Part shown: piece by piece, positions 7,513 through 15,688 of the stretch
Numbering within the stretch: position 1 is the stretch's first letter
Layout of the letters: each line of letters begins with the position of its first letter
Assembly: GCA_934597165.1 (NCBI GenBank)
Contig: CAKTQP010000003.1
Location: forward strand, 1-64,000
DNA: 64,000 bases
Origin: an uncultured Oscillospiraceae bacterium
GTDB taxonomy: Bacteria > Bacillota > Clostridia > Oscillospirales > Oscillospiraceae
Direction of reading: 5' to 3'
Program-made: the position numbers and the translations under genes
The notes under the pieces: model-generated
Databases searched by the model: none
Told to the model about the DNA's origin: nothing
What the model saw: the letters and a program-made list of their open reading frames with translations, nothing else

Positions 7513-9030
7513 TTACCGCATCCGGGGGATCAGGAGCAGTACCCCCGGTTCCGCCGGCTGGTCTTCCATGTCGTTGGCCTGCTGAATTTCGCTGACCGTG
7601 GTCTGATACGCCTTGGCGATGTCCCACAGGGTCTCCCCCGCCGCCATCTGCCGCAGGACGATGGAGGGGCGCTCCCCTGCGTCCACGTTGGCGTTCTCCT
7701 CCGCCGTCAGCCCGGCGATGCCCAGCTGTTCCGTCTGCCGCAGGAGCAGGATTTGGAACGCTACCCCCAACCGCAGCTCCAGCCCGTTGGCGGCAGGCAG
7801 GGCGCTCCGGTCGGTGACCTGGCTGCGTACCAGCACTTCCACGTCGCCGGTCACGGGCAGTTCGGTCTCCACCGTCACCTGTCGGGTCAGGGCGTCCACC
7901 CGTCCTGCGTCGTCCACCCGCAGCACCGTCATTTCCACCACGCTGGCCACCTGCAAGGTGCCGTCGCCCTTGGTCACGGTGGTCTGGACGGTCTTGGTGG
8001 ACAGGTCCAGCACCGTCCCGTCTGGCTCCTCCGTCTCTAGCAGCTCCCGTTTGGACTCCCGCCGGACGCAGCGCTCTGCCAGCTGGGGGAAGGTGTAGGG
8101 GGTGTAGTCGGCTGTCACCTCCTGGCGGACACTGTAGGCGTCGGCCAGCAGGGAGACTGTCTCCACCTGGCGCACTTCCGCGCAGGCGTACAGCTCCAGG
8201 TCGATGGGGATGTTCCGGCCGTCGTAGTCCAGTTCGCCCAGCGTCCAGCGCAGCAGGGCCACTTCGATTTGGAAGTCGGCGTTTTCCGCTGCCTCGGTGG
8301 CGTCCATGATCTGGGAGTAAGGCAGCACAAAGTCCGCCGTCAGCACGTCCTCTTCCACGCTCCGGTAGAGCATCCGCACCGACACTTCCCCCTTGAACAC
8401 CAGCTTGCCGCCGATGAGCTTGGCTTCGGTGCAGGTCACGTCGGACTGCATCCGCAGCACTTCGGAAATGGCCGGCTGCCCGCCGGACAGGGTGAGATCA
8501 TCCTGAAACTGGAACTGCTTCTCCGGCACCGCCACGGCGAAATAGCCCTCGGCAGATTCCAACCGCTGCTCCACCCCGTCCCCCTGAGCCACCCCGCAGG
8601 GGATGGTCAGCAGGTCGGGCTGGTACACCCGCAGGCTCACCTCATACTGCACCCGCACCAGCACCTTGCGGGAGTTGACCGCTTTCGTCTCCGCCGTCCG
8701 CACCCGGGTCAGGGCGATGACCTGGCAGCTGGGCAGGATGCCGTCCTGATTGACACCGCACTGGAAGTCCAGGGCGACGGGCAGGCTGCACAGGGCGTCC
8801 GACCCGTCTGCCAGGTACAGGATGCGGCCATAGATGCGGCCAGCCAGGGATACCGTGTCCTCCAACGCCTCTTTGGTATCCAGGCAGCAGATGGCAGAGG
8901 TATCCAGCAGGTGGGCGATGTCGGGACAGCTGTCCGGCACGATCATCTCCACGCTTTCTTCCCGACTGACCGTGGTATGGAACATCAAGCGATGATAGGG
9001 CAGCGAAGTTTTGTTCAATTCGAATTCCAA
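7513..9030 (-). CDS. SPOCS (DUF3794) repeat protein with C-terminal LysM
   Basis: About 505 aa with repeated DUF3794/SPOCS modules (the segment starting HTTVSREESVEMIVPDSC is typical of the first) and a C-terminal LysM domain (GETLWDIAKAYQTTVSEIQ). SPOCS-LysM proteins are spore-coat/cortex-associated, SafA- or SpoVID-like morphogenetic factors in Clostridia. I choose the TTG at 9030, because AAGGAGAGGAAG precedes it and the domain begins just after; reading on to the ATG at 9120 adds about 30 residues with no family resemblance. It lies between spoVM and spoIVA, consistent with a coat-assembly role. Confidence 0.8.
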   Translation of the reverse strand: MEFELNKTSLPYHRLMFHTTVSREESVEMIVPDSCPDIAHLLDTSAICCLDTKEALEDTVSLAGRIYGRILYLADGSDALCSLPVALDFQCGVNQDGILPSCQVIALTRVRTAETKAVNSRKVLVRVQYEVSLRVYQPDLLTIPCGVAQGDGVEQRLESAEGYFAVAVPEKQFQFQDDLTLSGGQPAISEVLRMQSDVTCTEAKLIGGKLVFKGEVSVRMLYRSVEEDVLTADFVLPYSQIMDATEAAENADFQIEVALLRWTLGELDYDGRNIPIDLELYACAEVRQVETVSLLADAYSVRQEVTADYTPYTFPQLAERCVRRESKRELLETEEPDGTVLDLSTKTVQTTVTKGDGTLQVASVVEMTVLRVDDAGRVDALTRQVTVETELPVTGDVEVLVRSQVTDRSALPAANGLELRLGVAFQILLLRQTEQLGIAGLTAEENANVDAGERPSIVLRQMAAGETLWDIAKAYQTTVSEIQQANDMEDQPAEPGVLLLIPRMR

Positions 9031-9131
9031 ATGCTTCCTCTCCTTTTCCCCGGTCACCGGCAGGGCTCCGGGTTTGATTCTATCAGGAGAGTATGCGGAA
9101 GCAAGCTGTGGTAGAACCACCCCTCACCGGC

Positions 9132-9200
9132 TCAGATGCCGAACATCCTCCGCAGGAACCCGGCCAACAGTTTTGGTGCTCGAACGATGACGATCTTCAT
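9132..9200 (-). CDS. spoVM: stage V sporulation protein M (22-aa amphipathic peptide)
   Basis: A 22-codon gene: ATG at 9200, stop TGA at 9132-9134, preceded by AGTAGGAGGAATGTAGC (strong ribosome site, 7-nt spacing). The peptide opens MKIVIVRAPK and ends FLRRMFGI. This is the SpoVM pattern: short hydrophobic N-terminus, a conserved Pro in (K/R)xPK at position 9, then an amphipathic helix with basic residues. Bacillus SpoVM is 26 aa with the same plan (MKFYTIKLPKFL at its start). SpoVM senses the positive curvature of the forespore membrane and recruits SpoIVA. Here it sits two genes before spoIVA and after rsgA; in B. subtilis spoVM is also near rsgA (cpgA). Confidence 0.9.
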   Translation of the reverse strand: MKIVIVRAPKLLAGFLRRMFGI

Positions 9201-9218
9201 GCTACATTCCTCCTACTG

Positions 9219-9380
9219 TCATTTTCGCATCCAAGTCAGTCCCAGCAAGATCATGGTCAGGGCGGAGAGGAACATGATGACGCCAATGGGCAGCACCATG
9301 GCCAACAGCAGACCCACTCCCAAGGAGATGACGCACAGGCCACGCTCCCGACAGCTGTGCCCACGTCCACGACGACGCAA
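9219..9380 (-). CDS. 53-aa membrane peptide, TTG start, upstream of spoVM
   Basis: Reading from a TTG at 9380 preceded by GGAAGGAGG (8-nt spacing) gives 53 residues. A basic N-terminus (MRRRGRGHSCRERGLC) is followed by two hydrophobic stretches (VISLGVGLLLAMVLPIGVI, then MFLSALTMILLGLTW) and an MRK end. This predicts one hairpin or two short transmembrane helices with a positive-inside N-terminus. The stop is 18 bp upstream of spoVM, whose ribosome site is in the gap, so the two should be co-translated. I do not recognise the family. Its place, between rsgA and spoVM, suggests a sporulation membrane factor; that is inference. Confidence 0.7.
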   Translation of the reverse strand: MRRRGRGHSCRERGLCVISLGVGLLLAMVLPIGVIMFLSALTMILLGLTWMRK

Positions 9381-9469
9381 AAGAACCGCCTCCTTCCCAT
9401 ATTGCGGACTGCATTTCTGCTATCCACACTATACGTCAGGAGACGGTCAAATGTGCTATGTGGTTGTCC

Positions 9470-10366
9470 TTATTTGATGGGTCGGCTGGGCTTCTTCTCC
9501 CACGCTTTGAACTCCTTAGCCACGGCGTAGAGGCGGACGTAGCTGTCGTGCCGTCCCTTTTGGATCTTGCCTTCCTTCACAGCGGCACGGATGGCGCAGC
9601 CCTTCTCCTTCACATGGGCGCAGCCCACGAAGCGGCACTGCCCCAGGTAGGGCACGAACTCCCGGAACCCGTAGGCCAAACGCTCCTTGTCCAGCAGCTC
9701 GGGGATCTCCGTGTCGAAGGCGGCGAAACCGGGGGTGTCGGCGATGATGGCGTCCCCCTCCAGCCGGAACAGCTCCACGTGACGGGTGGTATGCCGGCCG
9801 CGGCCCAGCTTTTTGCTGATCTCGCCGGTCTCGATCTGGAACTGTTCGTCCAGGGCGTTGAGCAGGCTGGACTTGCCCACGCCGGAGTTGCCGGTAAAGA
9901 CGGAGATTTTCCCATGCAGGCACGCCGCCAATTCCTCCAGCCCCTCGCCGGTCTCGGCGCTGACCCGCATGGTGCGGATGCCGGTGGCCTGGTAGCGTTG
10001 GAACAGCTCCTCCGCCGGGTCTAGATCGCACTTGTTGATGACCACGATGGGCTCGCAGTCCTTCAGCTCAGCGATGGCCGCCACTCGGTCGATGAGGAAC
10101 GGGTCGGTGACCGGGATGGCCTGGGAGGCGATCACGATCATCTGATCCATATTGGCCACGGCGGGACGCTGGAACTGGTTCTTGCGGGGGTGGATGGTGT
10201 CCAGGCGACCCTTGCCCGGCTCGGTGGGGGTGATGTCCACCCGGTCGCCCACCAGGGGCGACACCTTCTCATACCGGAACTTCCCACGGGGCTTGCACTG
10301 GATGATGTCTCCGTCGCAGTCCACGTAGTAAAATCCGCTGAGGGCTTTTACGATGAGGCCGGTCAT
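9470..10366 (-). CDS. rsgA: ribosome small-subunit-dependent GTPase A
   Basis: A 298-aa circularly permuted GTPase involved in late 30S maturation. An N-terminal OB-fold (about 1-65) precedes G4 NKCD (111-114), G1 GNSGVGKS (159-166) and G3 DTPG (210-213), the permuted order. The C-terminal zinc knuckle is Cys244, Cys249, His251, Cys257. Its start overlaps the prkC stop by ATGA, so it is translationally coupled to the kinase, as in the Bacillus prpC-prkC-cpgA cluster. In Bacillus, rpe and thiN follow; here they are missing and the small membrane peptide and spoVM come next after 89 bp. Confidence 0.96.
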   Translation of the reverse strand: MTGLIVKALSGFYYVDCDGDIIQCKPRGKFRYEKVSPLVGDRVDITPTEPGKGRLDTIHPRKNQFQRPAVANMDQMIVIASQAIPVTDPFLIDRVAAIAELKDCEPIVVINKCDLDPAEELFQRYQATGIRTMRVSAETGEGLEELAACLHGKISVFTGNSGVGKSSLLNALDEQFQIETGEISKKLGRGRHTTRHVELFRLEGDAIIADTPGFAAFDTEIPELLDKERLAYGFREFVPYLGQCRFVGCAHVKEKGCAIRAAVKEGKIQKGRHDSYVRLYAVAKEFKAWEKKPSRPIK

Positions 10367-12492
10367 GAGATGGTGTAGTCGTCATAGGGCTCGCCGTCCA
10401 CTGTGATCTCGGAGCTTTCGATCTTGCCCACGTAGCTGACGGACACGATGCTCTTGTCCGGCGCCACCGATTGGCTGTAGAGGATGCTGCCGTTGACTTT
10501 GATGACCACCGCGGACGCTTCCTCCCGGTCATCGGGCAGAGTCACCTTGATCTGGTGGGAGGTGTTGTCATCGTTGGGGTCGTCGGGGGTGTCCGGGTCA
10601 TCGGGCTCGTCGGGGTCATCCGGGTTGTCCGGGGTGGGGTCATCCTGGGGACCCTTGCTGACCTGGAGGTTGACCTTGGTGCCCGGCTTCACTTCCGCGC
10701 CGTTTTTCACGCTCTGGAAGATGACCTTCCCCTTGGCCTCGTCGCTGTCCACGTCCACCACGTTGCCCACGGTGAGCCCCAGACTCTGGATGGTCTTCTC
10801 CGCCTCAGCCTGAGACATCCCGGTGACGGTGACCATGGTCACCAGCTTTTCCTCCTGTCCCTTACTGATATACAGGGTGATCTTCTGCCCCTCCGTCAGC
10901 TCCTCGCCGGATTTGGGGTCGGTGCTGATGATGAGGTTCTTCTCGTACTCGTCGCTGTACTCGAACTTATAGCTGACGATGACGCCGTAATCGTTGTAGA
11001 GGGTCTGAGACCAATCCCGGTAGTTTTTGCCCACGATGTCCGGCATATACTTCACCTCCACCTTGTCGTCGTCCTCGGCGCACAGGGTGACGGTGATCTC
11101 GGTGGTCTCGCTCTTGGTGCTGCTGCCGCCCTCCGGGTCCTGCTTGATGATCTGACCCGGCTCATAGTCGGCGCTGTAGGCGGTCTCCTCGCTGACGGTG
11201 ACGGTGAAGTGACTGTTCAGGTCGGGGTCGTCCTGGATGGTGGCGATGGCCTCCTGATAGGTCTTACCCAGCAGGTTGGGCACCTCGTAGGTGCTGCCGT
11301 CGCTGAAGATGCCGGAGAAGATCATGTTCCACAGCAGGACGAAGATGAGGCAGACCAGGAGGATGATGGCCACCACAGCGCCGATCATCACCGCCGTGCG
11401 TTTGCCGTCCTTCCCGTCCTCTTCGACTTCGTAGTCCTCCTCCGGATACTCCGGTTCCGGCTCCGGCTGCTTGGGCGGCGGCGTCACCGGCGGGGTCTGT
11501 GCACCTCCGGCAGCGCCCTCCGCCTTCTTCTTAGCCGCCTGCTCCTCCCGTTTGCGTTGGATGGCGTCCGGGTCCAGCTGGACGGCGGGGTGGATCTGGG
11601 TGGGTTCATCCTCGTCGATCTGCCGCTCCAGCACCCAGGGGTCGGAGTAGCCAAAGTCGATGTCCGGGTTCTTCCGAAAGGCGTCCAGGTCGGCCAGCAT
11701 GGCGTCCGCACTGGGATACCGCCGGTCGGGGTTGGGCGCCATGGCCTTCTTGGTGATCTGCTCCATGCCCAACGGGATGTCCGGATTGATGGCACGGGGC
11801 GGCGTGGGGATGGACTGGACGTGCTGCAAGACCACCGCCACGGGGGAGTCCCCGTTATAGGGCAGTGCGCCGGTGAGCATTTCGTAGAGCACCACGCCGG
11901 CGGAGTACAGGTCGCTGCGGGCGTCGATGTCGCTGCCCCGGGCCTGCTCCGGCGAGATATAGTGGACGCTGCCCAGGGCTTCCTGGGTCATGGTGCGCTG
12001 GGAGTCGGTGATGCGGGCGATGCCGAAGTCAGCCACCTTCACGCTGCCGTCCCGGAGCACCATGATGTTCTGGGGCTTGATGTCCCGGTGGATGATGCCC
12101 CGGCTGTGGGCGTGGCGCAGCGCCTGGAGGATCTGACTCATAAAGTGCAGCGCCTCCCGCCAATTCAGGCTGCTGCCACGCTTGCGCATATACTGCTTCA
12201 AGGTGATGCCCTCGATGAGCTCCATGACGATGTATTCCACGCCGTCGGACTGGTTCACGTCGAAGACGTTGACGATGTTGGGATGGTTGAGCTTGGCCAC
12301 TGCCTGGGATTCATCGTGGAACCGGTTGCGGATCTCCTCGTCCTGAGCCAGCTCGGGCTTCAAAATTTTGACGGCCACCATCCGGTTCAGCCGGTGACAT
12401 TTCGCTTTGTAAACGACCGCCATCCCGCCCGTCCCTAGGACGTCTAGGATTTCGTATCGGTCGTCGAGAAATTTACCTATGTATTGATCCAT
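10363..12492 (-). CDS. prkC: PASTA-domain Ser/Thr protein kinase (PrkC/Stk)
   Basis: A 709-aa Hanks-type kinase. Glycine loop GTGGMAVVYK (20-29), VAVK Lys42, HRDIKPQN (135-142), DFG (155-157), and the activation-segment SVHYISPEQ are intact. A Pro/Glu-rich juxtamembrane stretch (about 335-360) leads to one transmembrane helix (366-392) and three extracellular PASTA domains (about 402-617), which in this family bind muropeptides or lipid II. A short Asp/Pro-rich linker (about 618-650) precedes a C-terminal beta-rich domain of about 55 aa. The kinase controls cell-wall growth and spore germination in Bacillus. It lies 4 bp after its phosphatase gene. Confidence 0.96.
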   Translation of the reverse strand: MDQYIGKFLDDRYEILDVLGTGGMAVVYKAKCHRLNRMVAVKILKPELAQDEEIRNRFHDESQAVAKLNHPNIVNVFDVNQSDGVEYIVMELIEGITLKQYMRKRGSSLNWREALHFMSQILQALRHAHSRGIIHRDIKPQNIMVLRDGSVKVADFGIARITDSQRTMTQEALGSVHYISPEQARGSDIDARSDLYSAGVVLYEMLTGALPYNGDSPVAVVLQHVQSIPTPPRAINPDIPLGMEQITKKAMAPNPDRRYPSADAMLADLDAFRKNPDIDFGYSDPWVLERQIDEDEPTQIHPAVQLDPDAIQRKREEQAAKKKAEGAAGGAQTPPVTPPPKQPEPEPEYPEEDYEVEEDGKDGKRTAVMIGAVVAIILLVCLIFVLLWNMIFSGIFSDGSTYEVPNLLGKTYQEAIATIQDDPDLNSHFTVTVSEETAYSADYEPGQIIKQDPEGGSSTKSETTEITVTLCAEDDDKVEVKYMPDIVGKNYRDWSQTLYNDYGVIVSYKFEYSDEYEKNLIISTDPKSGEELTEGQKITLYISKGQEEKLVTMVTVTGMSQAEAEKTIQSLGLTVGNVVDVDSDEAKGKVIFQSVKNGAEVKPGTKVNLQVSKGPQDDPTPDNPDDPDEPDDPDTPDDPNDDNTSHQIKVTLPDDREEASAVVIKVNGSILYSQSVAPDKSIVSVSYVGKIESSEITVDGEPYDDYTIS
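10566..10652 (-). repeat. degenerate short-repeat tract coding an Asp/Pro linker in prkC
   Basis: Imperfect 9-18 bp units of GTCATCCGG type encode PDNPDDPDEPDDPDTPDDPN in the extracellular linker after the PASTA domains. In-frame, and likely variable in unit number between strains by slippage. Confidence 0.7.
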
Positions 12493-12496
12493 AGTG

Positions 12497-13237
12497 TTAC
12501 TCCTCAGATTCCTTTGCCTCCGGCGCGTCCCACGCCAAAAGCACTGCGGTTACGTTGTCCGTTGCGCCCCGTTCCAGCGCAAGCCCAATGAGACGCTGAC
12601 AGCCCTCCTCCGGCGCGCCGCCGTGGAGCGCTACGTCCAGCAGCTCCCCATCCTCCAGCATATTGCTCAGGCCGTCGCTGCACAGCAGCAGCATACTGCC
12701 CGGCTCCAGCTCCTGGGTGAACAGATCCCCTTCCAGCTTGCTGTCCACCCCCAACGCACGGGTGATGACGTTCTTGTTGGGATGGTTGCGCGCTTCCTCC
12801 GGGGTGATGTGTCCCCGCTGGAGCAGATCCTGTACCAGGGAGTGGTCGATGGTGATCTGTCGGATGCCGTTCTGGGACAGGTAATAGGCACGGCTGTCGC
12901 CCACGTTGATGATGTGGGCCACATGGCCCTTCACCAGCGCGGCCACCAGCGTCGTCCCCATCCCCCGGCAGTCCGGGTCCCGGTGGGCACGCTGGTACAC
13001 CTGCTCGTTGGCCTGTGCCAGGGCTGCGGTCAGCCGCGCTTCCGGCTGGGCGTCACTGTGCTGAATGGCCTCAGTGAACGCCTGTACCGCCAGGGCACTG
13101 GCCACATTGCCTGCCCGCGCGCCGCCCATTCCGTCGCAGACCAGGAGGGCGGCTGTGTTGTCCTCCACCCAGTGGTGGAAGGTGTCTTGATTTTGCTCTC
13201 TGACCGTTCCCCGGTCGGTGAGACCCCATATCTTCAT
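12497..13237 (-). CDS. prpC: PP2C-family protein phosphatase (PrpC/Stp)
   Basis: A 246-aa PPM/PP2C phosphatase, the usual antagonist of PrkC. The metal-binding motifs are DRGTVREQNQD at the N-terminus, CDGMGG, NVGDSRAYY and, near the end, GATDNVTAVLL. Normal length, cytosolic, no extra domains. It immediately precedes prkC (4-bp gap) on the same strand. Confidence 0.96.
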   Translation of the reverse strand: MKIWGLTDRGTVREQNQDTFHHWVEDNTAALLVCDGMGGARAGNVASALAVQAFTEAIQHSDAQPEARLTAALAQANEQVYQRAHRDPDCRGMGTTLVAALVKGHVAHIINVGDSRAYYLSQNGIRQITIDHSLVQDLLQRGHITPEEARNHPNKNVITRALGVDSKLEGDLFTQELEPGSMLLLCSDGLSNMLEDGELLDVALHGGAPEEGCQRLIGLALERGATDNVTAVLLAWDAPEAKESEE

Positions 13238-13271
13238 GCTGTTCGCCTTATTTCTCCACGCAAAACTTTCC

Positions 13272-13300
13272 GCTGCCTCCGGCGTGGGTCAGGAGGCAGC
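13272..13300 (-). other. hairpin between rlmN and prpC
   Basis: Nine-bp perfect stem (GCTGCCTCC 13272-13280 with GGAGGCAGC 13292-13300), loop of 11. On the minus strand no T run follows directly, so it is not a convincing terminator. It may stabilise or process the transcript in the 75-bp gap. Confidence 0.5.
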
Positions 13301-13312
13301 CACTACTTCTAC

Positions 13313-14341
13313 TTACTTGCCCTGCTCTTTGAGGGTCTTGCGGCGCAGCTGGCCGCAGGAGGCGTCGATGTCGCCCCCCAGCTTCCGCCGCACCGTGCAG
13401 GTGATGCCCTGCCGCTCCAGCCGCTGCTGGAACTGAGCCACCCGGCGGCTGGGTTTCAAGGGACTTTCCGCCACGTCGTTCAGGGGGATGAGGTTCACGT
13501 GGCTGGGCATCCCCTTCAGCCGTTTCACCAGCAGGTCGGCCTGCCAGTCCTGGTCGTTGACTCCGTCCACCATGGCGTACTCGTAGGAGATGCGCCGACC
13601 GGTGACGTCGAAGTAACGCCGGCAGCTCTTCATTAGACGCTCCACCCCAACCGCCCGGTTGACGGGCATGAGCCGGGAACGGGTCTCGTCATCGGGGGCG
13701 TGGAGGGAGACTGATAGCGTTAATTGTAACTGCAAATCAGCCAATTTGTCAATCCCATCCACCAAACCGCAGGTGGATAAGGAGATGTGGCGCATACCGA
13801 TGTTCAGCCCCTCCGGGTCGTTCACCAGCTCCAAAAAACGCATCACGTTGTCGTAGTTGTCCAGCGGTTCGCCGATGCCCATGAGGACGATGTTGGAGAT
13901 GGTCAGCCCGGAGTCCTTCTGGGCGAACATCACCTGATCCAAGATCTCCGACGGCTCCAACCGCCGCACCAGGCCGCCCAACGTGGACGCGCAAAAGGCG
14001 CAGCCCATCCGGCAGCCCACCTCGGAGGAGACGCAGATGGTGTTGCCATGCTTGTAGCGCATGACCACCGACTCCACGCAGTTGCCGTCCGCCAGCCGCC
14101 ACAGGTACTTGATGGTGCCGTCCAGCTTGGACACCTGCTTCCGCTCCACCTGGGGCACGGTCAGGATGCAGCTCTGACGCAGCTTTTCCCGCAGGGCTTT
14201 GGAAAGGTTTGTCATCTCGTCAAAGGACTCCACCCCCCGCCACAGCCACTGAAAGACCTGCTTGGCGCGGAACTTGGGCTCCCCCAACTCCTTGAAAAAC
14301 TGCTCTAATTCTACCCGATTTAACGATTTTAAGTCCGTCAT
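13313..14341 (-). CDS. rlmN: 23S rRNA/tRNA adenine-C2 methyltransferase (radical SAM)
   Basis: A 342-aa dual-specificity enzyme that methylates A2503 of 23S rRNA and A37 of some tRNAs. The radical-SAM cluster is Cys110-x3-Cys114-x2-Cys117 (GCRMGCAFC); the C-terminal segment ITCTVRRKLGGDIDASCGQL carries the second catalytic Cys. I start at the ATG at 14341, preceded by ATGAGGAAAC and overlapping the rsmB stop by ATGA; an upstream reading to 14401 would lie inside rsmB. Conserved position between rsmB and prpC, as in Bacillus. Confidence 0.96.
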   Translation of the reverse strand: MTDLKSLNRVELEQFFKELGEPKFRAKQVFQWLWRGVESFDEMTNLSKALREKLRQSCILTVPQVERKQVSKLDGTIKYLWRLADGNCVESVVMRYKHGNTICVSSEVGCRMGCAFCASTLGGLVRRLEPSEILDQVMFAQKDSGLTISNIVLMGIGEPLDNYDNVMRFLELVNDPEGLNIGMRHISLSTCGLVDGIDKLADLQLQLTLSVSLHAPDDETRSRLMPVNRAVGVERLMKSCRRYFDVTGRRISYEYAMVDGVNDQDWQADLLVKRLKGMPSHVNLIPLNDVAESPLKPSRRVAQFQQRLERQGITCTVRRKLGGDIDASCGQLRRKTLKEQGK

Positions 14342-15678
14342 GTTCGTTGTTTCCTCATTTTCGACAGAAAAAATCCGTCCGTTCCATGGATGTGCGGCCA
14401 CAGGGTCAGCATCCCCTCCTCCACCGTCCCGATGGCGCCGGGCAGGTGGAAGGGTTCCAACACAAACTCCGGATGCCGAGCCAAAAAGCCCCGCACCACG
14501 TCCTGATTTTCCCGCTCCAGCACCGTGCAGGTGGAGTAGACCAGCACGCCGCCGGGCTTGACGTACCGGCTGACGTTTTCCAGAATGTCCCCCTGGATGT
14601 GGGGCAGGTTTTCCAGCGGCTCCGGGTCCTTGTTCCGGATGTCCGGTTTCTTGCGGATGATGCCCAGACCGGAGCAGGGCGCATCCGCCAGCACCAGGTC
14701 GAACTGCCCGTCCAACGCCGGGTCATGCTCCTTGGCGTTGCGGACCTGGCTCTGGATGCTGGCAAGACCCAGGCGCTTGGCGCCCTTTGCAATCTGCTTG
14801 ACCTTGCCCGGGTGGATGTCGCAGGATAAAACCGAACCGTCGTCCCCCATGGCGATGGCAGTGGAAAAACTTTTTCCGCCGGGTGCGCCGCAGGCGTCCA
14901 AAATGTGCTGTCCAGCCTCCGGCTGGGCGGCCAGCACCACCAGACGGGAGGCGGTGTCCTGCACCAGAAACAGCCCGTCCCGGAAGGATTTGAGCTGCTC
15001 TAAATCCCCCGTCCCACGGAGGGTGAAGCACCCGTCCAACCAGGGGTGAGGCTCCACGGTGACCCCCTGGGCGGCCAGCGTTTCGGCCAGGGCGTCCGGG
15101 GTAATTTTCGTGGTGTTGGTCTGGATGGTGGTGGGCGGTTCGGCGTTGTTGCTGGCCAGCAGAGGTTCCAATTCCGCCGCCGGCACCGCCTGGGACAGCA
15201 AGTCCACCAGCCACTGGGGGTGGCTGTACTTCGTAGCCAGGTCGTCCGGCTGGGGCAGGCTCTCCTGGGCACGGCAGAAGGAACGCAGGATGCCATTGAC
15301 CAGCGTGGGCGAACGGGGGTTCTTGCTGTTCTTGCGCGCCAGGTTCACCGACTCGTTCACCGCCGCACGGGGCGGTATCTTGTCCAGCATGGTAATTTGG
15401 TACATGGCCAGGAGCAGAGAGATCCGCACCGCCGGTTCCAATTTCTCCGGCTTCACCTTGGAAAATTTCGACAGCCAAAACTCCAACAGTAGCCGGTTCT
15501 GACAGACGCCGTAGCACAGCTTGCTGCACAGGGCGGCGTCCCGGGGTTCCAGGGCGGATTCCTTCAGCACGCTCTTCAGCGCTCCGTCCAGCCACGCCCC
15601 GTTCCGCTCACAGCGGAGCAGGACAGTCAGGGCGGCGCTGCGGGCGTCCTTGGCCTGGTTGTTCTCTCGTTTTTGCAC
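14338..15678 (-). CDS. rsmB: 16S rRNA cytosine-C5 methyltransferase
   Basis: A 446-aa RsmB/Sun-type enzyme for m5C967 of 16S rRNA. The N-terminal ~140 residues are a NusB-like RNA-binding domain (VNESVNLARKN, LVNGILRSF). The SAM-binding domain has LDACGAPGGKSF, ADAPCSGLG with the first catalytic-type Cys, and VYSTCT with the nucleophile. The start codon is GTG at 15678. It lies 10 bp after fmt and overlaps rlmN. Confidence 0.95.
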   Translation of the reverse strand: MQKRENNQAKDARSAALTVLLRCERNGAWLDGALKSVLKESALEPRDAALCSKLCYGVCQNRLLLEFWLSKFSKVKPEKLEPAVRISLLLAMYQITMLDKIPPRAAVNESVNLARKNSKNPRSPTLVNGILRSFCRAQESLPQPDDLATKYSHPQWLVDLLSQAVPAAELEPLLASNNAEPPTTIQTNTTKITPDALAETLAAQGVTVEPHPWLDGCFTLRGTGDLEQLKSFRDGLFLVQDTASRLVVLAAQPEAGQHILDACGAPGGKSFSTAIAMGDDGSVLSCDIHPGKVKQIAKGAKRLGLASIQSQVRNAKEHDPALDGQFDLVLADAPCSGLGIIRKKPDIRNKDPEPLENLPHIQGDILENVSRYVKPGGVLVYSTCTVLERENQDVVRGFLARHPEFVLEPFHLPGAIGTVEEGMLTLWPHIHGTDGFFLSKMRKQRT

Positions 15679-15688
15679 CGGTCAGCCC

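Noticed and set aside
6148..8040. A 630-codon plus-strand frame opposite spoIVA and the SPOCS gene
   Set aside because: No ribosome site or recognisable motif; composition is that of an antisense shadow.
9381..9469. Sporulation sigma-E promoter upstream of the 53-aa peptide
   Set aside because: GTATAGTG with a poorly matching upstream box at about 14 bp is too weak to list as a feature without transcript data.
13272..13300. Hairpin before rlmN as a terminator
   Set aside because: No T run on the transcribed side and the flanking genes are usually co-transcribed; kept only as a hairpin.
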